From Diadema setosum (Eukaryota; Echinodermata; Echinoidea; Diadematoida; Diadematidae), in assembly GCF_964275005.1 (NCBI RefSeq), contig NC_092699.1:16916901-16980900 (forward strand): a DNA stretch of 64,000 nucleotides. Reading direction: 5' to 3'. The position numbers and the translations under genes are program-made. Below the pieces are notes generated by a model that was not told where the DNA came from, ran no database searches, and worked only from the letters and a program-made list of their open reading frames with translations. Below are positions 59,001-64,000 of the stretch, in pieces; position 1 is the first letter of the stretch; the number at the start of each line of letters is the position of its first letter.

Positions 59001-61128
59001 TAGATTTGCGATGTGCACCCAACTAGCAAAATTCACGGAAAATAAAAACCTCATGAAATACTGTATATGGCCCAAACAGAAGTTTGTTGCCAGATTTGAG
59101 TCCACATTAGAGTAATTCTAATCAGTACAGTGCCCGATATGCCCCGCCATTTACAATCCAAGATTTGAAGTGAGTAAAATGCCACACAGGGAAAGTCAGT
59201 GAGAATACAGTGGTTACTCTGTCACATAGGAAGTAAAAAAATGAATAAATAAATGGGTTTAAGAAACCCAACTGCAAAGGAATAAGCAAATTGAAAGGCT
59301 TATAAAATGATCCGCTGTTATCAAACTGAGAAGGCAATGTACAAGAAAATCCAACCCAGCAAAGCAAATGCATTTTCATCATGCAAATCAATCTTGCAAA
59401 ATAAAACTACATCAGTTACTGCTGCTGAATGTGAAGTATTATTTGGCACATAAAGCACATTAGAAGCATATGAGGAAAAAGCAAAAAGAACAGGAGAGAG
59501 TGAATACATCCTAAACTGTAGTATTTCCAACCTGTTACCTGAGGAGAAATTAAAACATTGAATTATATGCATAATATACAAATATATGATAGTTTGCTTG
59601 CATGAGAGAACTTGCAACAAGCCATAAGTGTTCTTTAAAAATGAAATATTGCATAAACATAATATGCAGTATTAATGATAAAATCTTGTCTGCTTCATTC
59701 TCCATGAATCAATCTGTGAATAAAATGAGTTGAACAAACTAGAAGCACTTTTTGTTCCCACATGTTATATCTCCAACACCCATCAAAGCTGCTCATTTGG
59801 ACAATCAATCCTGTTTGAATCTTGTTAAAGGGACATTCCAGACGATTTTCATAATTTCACATCATGTAGTACATAAATCGATAACTCCATGTATAGATTT
59901 GTGGAATTTATTGTGGTTCTTGAGCAGAGAAACAATACTTTGAAAAACCTTAAACAAATTACACTGAACAAGGATGATGACATAGGAGGTTCACATATTT
60001 CAGAAATGTAGCAGTGTAATTCCATTGCAATACCGCTTGCTTGCGAGTTCACCTGTGTATAATCAATGCATGCCTTCTTCTTTTGTTCTGCTTCCTTGAG
60101 CCCCAACTCATGCATTCTTCCGTTGACTCTGCCATGTCATCATCCTTGTTCATTGCAATTTGTTCTAAATTTTGAAAATATTCTTATTCTTCACCCCAAT
60201 TATCACAAATTCTTAAACTCTGTCCTTAGTATACCTAATTTATAGTTGTTCAAATGTAAAAATCTGAAAATCATCCGGAGGTCTCCTTTAATGCATTATT
60301 TTGTTTCCTGTTTCTGTCGTTTTTCCCCCAGAAACACCAATAGAGATAAATAAGGGTCTGTACCTTAGACAAGTAACATGGCGGAATTAGAGTCCCACTT
60401 AAGATTTGGTTACAATATGTGTCCATCCACAGAAACTGCTTTGAGTGCAGGCAAGCATGCCTAAATGTGCATGTACTTTGAGTTAGACCAGTCTCAAATA
60501 AACAAAACAGCTGCAAAGCAATAGCTTCAGATTTGAATTTGTTACACCAGTCCTAAATAAACAAAATGGTTGCAAAGCATTAGCCTGAAGTCTGTGCATT
60601 CTTACAGACAGCAAGGTGAATGAGGACATAAAAGACTGTAAATAATGAATAATCACATTTTTCATACAATAAATTTCATCAAGTAAAAAACTAGTTTTTC
60701 TCAACATGTCACATACAGTATACTTCTACAGAATGTGACTCCAAAACTCTTTGAAAACTTGAGTGAAATGCACTCACTTTACCTGTCAATAGAGGGCTTC
60801 TGATGAATTTTTTTTTCAAGGTTTTAAAAGTGCGCGTGGCATTTTTTGGTTTTTGTGCCTACATGAGATTATGCATTTCAAAATGTAGGCTTGTGCTCTC
60901 ATTGAATGTCTGAGGCCAATTGGTGTTTTTTTTTTTTTTTTTTTAATAGCAAAACAAAAACAAAAAACTGAAAAAAAAAAGACTCACAATCTTGCCGAGT
61001 TTCCGGCGACGCGACATGGTGTCGTGGGGATTTGTTGTGATGGAACTGTTTACGTAGACACTTTCTTGACTCGGTGATTCTGTTATGCCGACATACGTTC
61101 CGTCAGGGATGTCCAAAGATGCTGGCCT
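38384..61128 (-). CDS. Adaptor-like protein with SH2-type tyrosine motifs and charged helices, eight exons, 5' end missing
   Basis: Exons in transcript order: 61128-60988, 52491-52333, 47636-47484, 43123-42727, 41779-41656, 39992-39842, 39134-39018 and 38404-38384. Together they give 1263 nt, 420 residues plus TGA, with all phases consistent. Seen, by residue: tyrosine motifs TYVGI and VYVNS (1-47), TYENT and VYDDI (48-100), LYLEV (101-151); a Lys/Glu-rich and EAAAK-type helix (about 165-255); a Pro/Ser segment (about 256-283); a coiled coil (about 285-370); a Ser-rich tail ending RMKMFQQGN. No catalytic domain is visible. The pYxN and YDDI patterns are of the kind bound by Grb2, Nck or Vav SH2 domains. 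Candidates are an AFAP1/XB130-like protein (coiled coil after upstream PH domains) or a FYB/SLP-76-like adaptor. I do not recognise it with certainty and give no symbol. The start Met was not found; upstream exons probably lie beyond 64000. Confidence 0.75.
39018..39134 (-). CDS. Adaptor-like gene exon G: Ser-rich tail
   Basis: Acceptor GACGTCTCAG|GTATCT and donor AGAATGAAG|GTATTC; 117 nt, phase 0-0, 39 codons. It encodes [36 protein letters not shown] and RMK. It is polar and probably disordered, with a basic end. Confidence 0.75.
39842..39992 (-). CDS. Adaptor-like gene exon F: coiled coil, second part
   Basis: Acceptor CTCTTCCAG|AGCGAA and donor GACACG|GTAATT; 151 nt, phase 2 to phase 0. 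It encodes [36 protein letters not shown] and [14 protein letters not shown]. The pattern of a helix, a DPTEK turn, then a second helix with a buried Trp suggests an antiparallel coiled-coil hairpin. That is inference from sequence pattern only. Confidence 0.8.
40108..40482. mobile_element. AGGGATGG MITE in minus-strand intron
   Basis: TTAA at 40104-40107 and 40483-40486; ends AGGGATGGTACAG / CTATACAATCCCA. Long imperfect inverted arms (GAATTCAAATTTATTTGATG against CATCAGATAAATGTTGAATTC). Confidence 0.75.
41413..41616. mobile_element. Element with GGGCAATTACCCC ends and degenerate TTAGGG interior
   Basis: Left AGGGCAATCACCCCC / AGGGCAATTACCCCC, right GGGGTAATCGCCCT. Between 41493 and 41590 lie irregular TTAGGGTTAGG, TTAGGTTTCGGG, GGTTGGGATTAG variants of the telomere repeat. 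Poly-C at 41441-41455. Confidence 0.55.
41656..41779 (-). CDS. Adaptor-like gene exon E: coiled coil, first part
   Basis: Acceptor CTTTGCAG|CTACCC and donor GACCTCAG|GTATCT; 124 nt, phase 1 to phase 2. It encodes [36 protein letters not shown] and KKADLR, an amphipathic helix with heptad-like Leu/Met spacing. It is continuous with exon F through a split Arg codon. Confidence 0.8.
41856..42029. mobile_element. AGGGATGC MITE, truncated half copy
   Basis: Preceded by TTAA (41852-41855); matches the first half of the copy at 40108 and stops at AAAGTAAAACAAA, where SINE-like sequence begins. Confidence 0.65.
42050..42600 (-). repeat. SINE-like cluster with two tRNA-derived segments
   Basis: Minus strand: 42118-42052 has AGCTCAGTTGGCAGTG (A-box-like) and GGGTTTAAGG; 42420-42344 has CCTGGTGGTACTGTCG and GGTTCGAGTCCC (B box). 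A shared body, GGTGTGGGTTTCTTCAAT and TTGTCTCCCTCTACAAAT on the plus strand, occurs at about 42243 and 42542. Probably two head-to-tail SINE copies in the intron between exons D and E. Confidence 0.55.
42727..43123 (-). CDS. Adaptor-like gene exon D: Lys/Glu and EAAAK-type helix
   Basis: Acceptor ACATTATAG|CAATTT and donor CCTTCTG|GTTTGT; 397 nt, phase 0 to phase 1. After a short lead ([15 protein letters not shown]) come about 45 mostly alternating Lys/Glu residues. Then come (K/D)(E/D)AAA repeats such as [13 protein letters not shown], and a Pro/Ser stretch ([16 protein letters not shown]). It should form a long stable single helix. The polypyrimidine plus strand here reads open in other frames, but only this frame links the neighbouring exons. 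Confidence 0.8.
43124..46783 (-). other. Adaptor-like gene intron C-D, first part
   Basis: AT-rich with (AT)n at 45263-45315, a G run at 44985-45002, and a retroposon-like end ATAAAACATTGAATTGAATTG near 45390-45418. No other exon fits the phase. Confidence 0.45.
46784..47160. repeat. (GATA)n array of about 377 bp with GATG/GACA variants
   Basis: GATA repeats interspersed with GATGGATA and GACAGATG, near 100% purine-rich tetranucleotides. It lies 320 bp from exon C. Followed by a GAGA-rich stretch to about 47400. Confidence 0.95.
47484..47636 (-). CDS. Adaptor-like gene exon C (LYLEV)
   Basis: Acceptor AGTCGCAG|GATAAA (TCGTAG six bases upstream is an in-frame alternative) and donor AAATTA|GTAAGT; 153 nt, phase 0-0, 51 codons. 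It encodes [16 protein letters not shown], a Ser/Pro run ([17 protein letters not shown]) and a basic end RIKNLKKL. The SP repeats are possible proline-directed kinase sites. Confidence 0.78.
50064..50147. mobile_element. 84-bp MITE of the CCCGTTGAGGACG family, copy 2
   Basis: Opposite orientation to the copy at 37133. Right TTAA at 50148-50151; left flank is TTTA. Contains CAAGTATACTTGAG and the shared GGTGTCTATGGGAAATGC. Confidence 0.8.
51416..51785. mobile_element. Inverted-repeat element, 370 bp
   Basis: CCCGTGCTCACATTGGACCC at the left and GACTAATGTGAACACGGGG at the right pair. More inverted matches inside (AGTCCC, CTCCCCTCGAAA / TTTCGAGGGGAAA around 51638 and 51717). Confidence 0.55.
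52333..52491 (-). CDS. Adaptor-like gene exon B (TYENT, VYDDI)
   Basis: Acceptor GTTTCAG|AACAAC and donor ATGGCT|GTGAGT; 159 nt, phase 0-0, 53 codons. It encodes [29 protein letters not shown] and a [12 protein letters not shown] tail. The DIPD-x-x-Y-x-x-I segment repeats the one in exon A, suggesting that the two exons share an origin. Confidence 0.8.
55249..55501. mobile_element. Inverted-repeat element, about 250 bp
   Basis: GAAGAGTTTGTTTGCAAAAA...AATAAGTCCATTTT at the left pairs with GGACTTATCGGTTTTTGCGA...AAACTCTTCAAG at the right (about 40-bp arms). No clear target duplication. Confidence 0.65.
57425..57614. mobile_element. 190-bp MITE with TACAGTCAAACCTG ends
   Basis: Ends TACAGTCAAACCTGTCTATG / AAGGCAGGTTTGATTGTA and subterminal GGCGGCCAC / GTGGCCGC pairs. 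TA ends suggest a TA-target family. Confidence 0.75.
59829..60287 (-). mobile_element. AGGAGACCTCCGG MITE, copy B, TTAA-flanked
   Basis: TTAA at 59825-59828 and 60288-60291; ends AGGGACATTCCAGACG / CATCCGGAGGTCTCCT. Reverse-orientation relative of 34671-35125. Confidence 0.8.
60988..61128 (-). CDS. Adaptor-like gene exon A (tyrosine motifs TYVGI, VYVNS)
   Basis: Acceptor TGTAG|AGGCCA and donor AAGATT|GTGAGT on the minus strand; 141 nt, phase 0 at both ends, 47 codons. It encodes [18 protein letters not shown], then ESVYVNSSI, and a basic [14 protein letters not shown] fits the Grb2-SH2 pattern Y-x-N. The internal Met before SRRRK is not a convincing start, because open coding sequence with a good acceptor precedes it. 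Confidence 0.75.
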
Positions 61129-62170
61129 CTACATTTTTTTTTTTTCGGTTGGTTTTGTTGGTTTTGATACAACAATCATTACTAAGTTCTTCCACCAGTC
61201 ACGTTACACATAAAAAGTAATTACCAAATTTCCTCCATCTCTTTAGCTTATACCCTAAACACGGTGTGGATATGTCAGAGAGAGTGAATAACACTGTATA
61301 ATTGTAACTTCTAACTATTCATATGCCATAACAACAAACTTGACATGATATAGAATTACTTGGATGATACATCTGTATGATGAAATGTATGCTACAAAAA
61401 TGAGAACAGGAAAAGAGCTGAACTCTCAAAAATTATATAGATGTTATTGAAGAAGAAAAAAAAGATCCTATTCTTGAAATGCTCAGATTCTCAACAGCTA
61501 GTCTAATTTTCTTCCTTTATAGAGGATGCATACACACTACAAGATGAAATATAACAGCACAGAGCATACATAATTGTAAGTGAAGGGAATTACTGTATTA
61601 GATGCATCAAAAAGATATCAATGCCTCAAAAGAACACATTGAAACAACACGAAAATCTGCTGGCTGTTGTCCCACAAGAGGACTAAGCAGCATCTTAGGC
61701 ACTTGAAAAACAAACAAACAAACAAAGAAACAAAGAAACAAATCCGCTGCTGATTTATTCACATGCATCACCTACAATCACCTGCAAAGAAAAAAATAAA
61801 TATCAATTCATTTTGAAAAGAAAACCCAAAAGGGCAAATAATAATAACAATAATAATAATGTCAATCTCCTTGAATCCCTTCTAACAAAGGGTTTGAACA
61901 GGTCAGACATGCGTGCAAGTGAGCATTCGCTGGTGCCGATGTGTCCAGGTTTACTGGAGGAGCTGTGCACGACAGAAAGCAATTTGAACTAGAGAACCAG
62001 TCTGGAGTTATGGGCACTCACATCATACCATTCTGATTCAACATTCATGAGTCTGATCATTGCTGCCATTTTGGATTTCAGTGTTACAAATCAGCTGTTA
62101 AATACATGCACATCCACTGGATTTTTTTTATTTTTTTTTTAAGAACATCACAATCAAACACGCATACACA
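61129..62170. other. Upstream intron or flank of the adaptor-like gene
   Basis: AT-rich, with an (AAAC)n run near 61708-61742 and an (AAT)n run near 61840-61860. No exon recognised. Confidence 0.4.
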
Positions 62171-62820
62171 GTAAACAAGCCTTGGGATTTCAAGCCTAGT
62201 TGGTTTACTCATCACAGGTAGCCATGCTGGGGTGGGCACAAAAGCTATTGTAGTCCTGTCTTAGCAAATGGTGGGGGGGGGGGGAGGGGAGGGGTAGGGT
62301 GAGGGGAAGGAAGAGGGGAGGGGAAGGGGAGAGAAGGGGAGGGGAAGAATGGGGGGGGCAAAATTCTTCATAGTATACAATTATACAGGCCTTGGATTGT
62401 AAGCCTGGTTGGTATACTTGTCGGTGGTAGCCATGCAGAGTTACAACAAAGGATCCTGTAGCCCTGTCCAGGCAATGGCTGGTCGGGGGGGGGGGGGGGG
62501 GGGGGAGGGAGGGAGGGAGGGAGGAGAGGGATAATTTGGGAAAGTGGAGGGGTAGGGGTACAAGGGACGGGTGGGGTAGGAGAGACGGGAGAAGAGAGTG
62601 AAGGAGATTGGGACTGGGAGGGGACGGCAAAGAGAGAGGATGGGGAAGGAGAAGGGGCAAAGGGAAAGAAGAGGAGGAGGAGGAGGATAGGAAAAAGAAA
62701 GAAAAGAGATGGGAGGAGAAGACAAAAGGAAGGTTAGGGGACGAGGAGGGGAAGGGGTGGGTAAGGCAAAGAGAGTGGATATGGTTGGTTGGGAAGAAGA
62801 GGTGAGTGAAAGGGGGATTG
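62171..62820. repeat. Duplicated segment with polypurine/G tracts
   Basis: Two diverged ~210-bp units (from 62171 and 62381) share AAGCC-x-GTTGGT-TAC, GGTAGCCATG and GTAG-CCTGTC. Each is followed by a G-rich tract: 62271-62358 and 62484-62820. The second is over 330 bp of nearly pure purine. Confidence 0.75.
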
Positions 62821-64000
62821 GAGGGACTGGGTGGACAGGTGGGCTTCTTCCTACTACAAACCAACAAACCTTGTTTGCTTGGGTGTGACCTCTCTTGACT
62901 CTTCTCAACTAAAATTTTACCACAACAGATTCAAAGACACACAGACAAAACAATTCTAGGATTAGGGATGGGAACTTGCATGCAAAGAAAAAGTGGACAA
63001 AATGTCTTTATATTGGTAAACTTGATCTGCGCAACCTTTGTTTTATCACGCTCAATACCAAGTTTCATTCCCTTATATCTTTATAACACATTCATCACAG
63101 ACACACTTGGATAAAACAAGCCACTGTGGAATGGAAGGTTTTCCCAACAAGTACTACACCCAGAAATAATTCACCTTACCAGAGAAAAGAGACGGTCATA
63201 TTGCAATTATCAATGTTCAGAAATGTCAGCTTTTTGTCTTGGTCTATTTCACAGAACATTCATATTATATTTGAAAATCACTTTGTAAAGCCAAAATTCC
63301 CTATAGGTAATTGACATGTTTTCATTCTAAGGAGCTTCTTTCTGAATTTCTCTTTCATTTTTTTGACTCAATTCTCCACAGAGAAAAAAAAAATTCTCAT
63401 GCCTTGCAACAGATTATTTCATGGGAAACTGAATGGCGCTTGTGTTTGATCACTGTTTACTTCATAGCCTACGCAGCTCTATATTCAAGGACTTCATTCA
63501 AAGTTCAACATTTATCCATGTGACCATACTCTAACTGCAGCAAATACAAATTGTTTGACCAACTCTGTATGTCTTAGCTCTTATGACAGTAAAGGAAATG
63601 AACACATTGAGACAATAATTGTTTATATAATATATACTCCGCGAAAGAGTCACATATATAGATGACAAACATGCCACTGTTTGTTTGAAATTAGAAAATA
63701 AGAGAAAACAACAACTGAAACATAACCAAGAATGTAGAAAATATCATGCATAAATAACATACATCCCACAGTGAAAGAGTAACCAAGAATGAATAACACA
63801 GGAATGTTATTTTTTCAAAGAACTTTCTTCACATCAGAAAACACAAGCCCCTGTCCAAATCCCTAAAAAAGAAAAAAAAACACAAATACAAAACAAAATG
63901 CAAACTAAAAGGTAATAAATTGAGCAAACAATGAACAATGTTTGAAGGGACTGAAGCCCTCTCTTACAGAAACACTTATTCTTAATTGCCAATTTCAGAA
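62821..64000. other. Window edge, nothing recognised
   Basis: AT-rich sequence; no exon with suitable splice sites seen on the minus strand, so the 5' exons of the adaptor-like gene probably lie beyond 64000. Confidence 0.4.

Larger units (their letters stand above)
52492..60987 (-). other. Adaptor-like gene intron A-B, 8.5 kb
   Basis: AT-rich with T/A runs, a (TC)n run near 58029-58045, and the elements at 55249, 57425 and 59829. A phase-0 cassette exon could hide here, but none was recognised. Confidence 0.45.

Noticed and set aside
62205..62908. Pro/Ser/Leu-rich frames of 155-220 residues on the minus strand
   Set aside because: They are translations of the complement of a polypurine tract, open in several frames at once, without splice or domain support.

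Overview
The window is animal nuclear DNA. It has long AT-rich introns, GT/AG splice sites, poly-T acceptor tracts, tRNA-derived SINE-like modules and many short non-autonomous DNA transposons. Two spliced genes could be rebuilt codon by codon, with splice phases agreeing at every junction. The sulfotransferase family and the repeat types fit a marine invertebrate deuterostome, possibly an echinoderm. That placement is inference; nothing in the window fixes the species.

Layout. (1) About 1-15.7 kb: no gene. The main occupant is a complex head-to-tail array of related modules (2329-15636) with tRNA-Leu-like and tRNA-Met-like segments, TG runs and repeated TGACGTCA palindromes. It is broken by later insertions and followed by two hairpins. 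(2) 15.7-18.85 kb: repeats, including a recent 506-bp tandem duplication inside a TIR element. (3) 18856-27054, plus strand: six exons of a carbohydrate sulfotransferase like CHST15 (GalNAc4S-6ST). They run from the membrane anchor to the stop codon; the initiating exon was not found. Its introns hold a long-TIR element, a strong hairpin and a three-level nest of transposons. (4) 27.1-38.4 kb: the space between two convergent genes, with a foldback element, TTAA-flanked and hAT-like MITEs and a poly-C tandem repeat. (5) 38384-61128, minus strand: eight exons of an adaptor-like protein. It has SH2-type tyrosine motifs, a charged Lys/Glu and EAAAK-type helix, a coiled coil and a short C-terminal tail. 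Its N-terminus lies upstream of 61128, probably beyond the window. (6) 61.1-64 kb: upstream intron or flank with a duplicated polypurine tract.

The two genes converge (stops at 27054 and 38384) and show no obvious functional link. One is a Golgi glycan-modifying enzyme, the other looks like a cytoplasmic signalling scaffold. Most other open frames are shadows of repeats, microsatellites or the antisense of exons.

The most unusual items are the module array, the symmetric tyrosine-motif exons of the minus-strand gene, and the crowd of unrelated small elements that share TTAA flanks.
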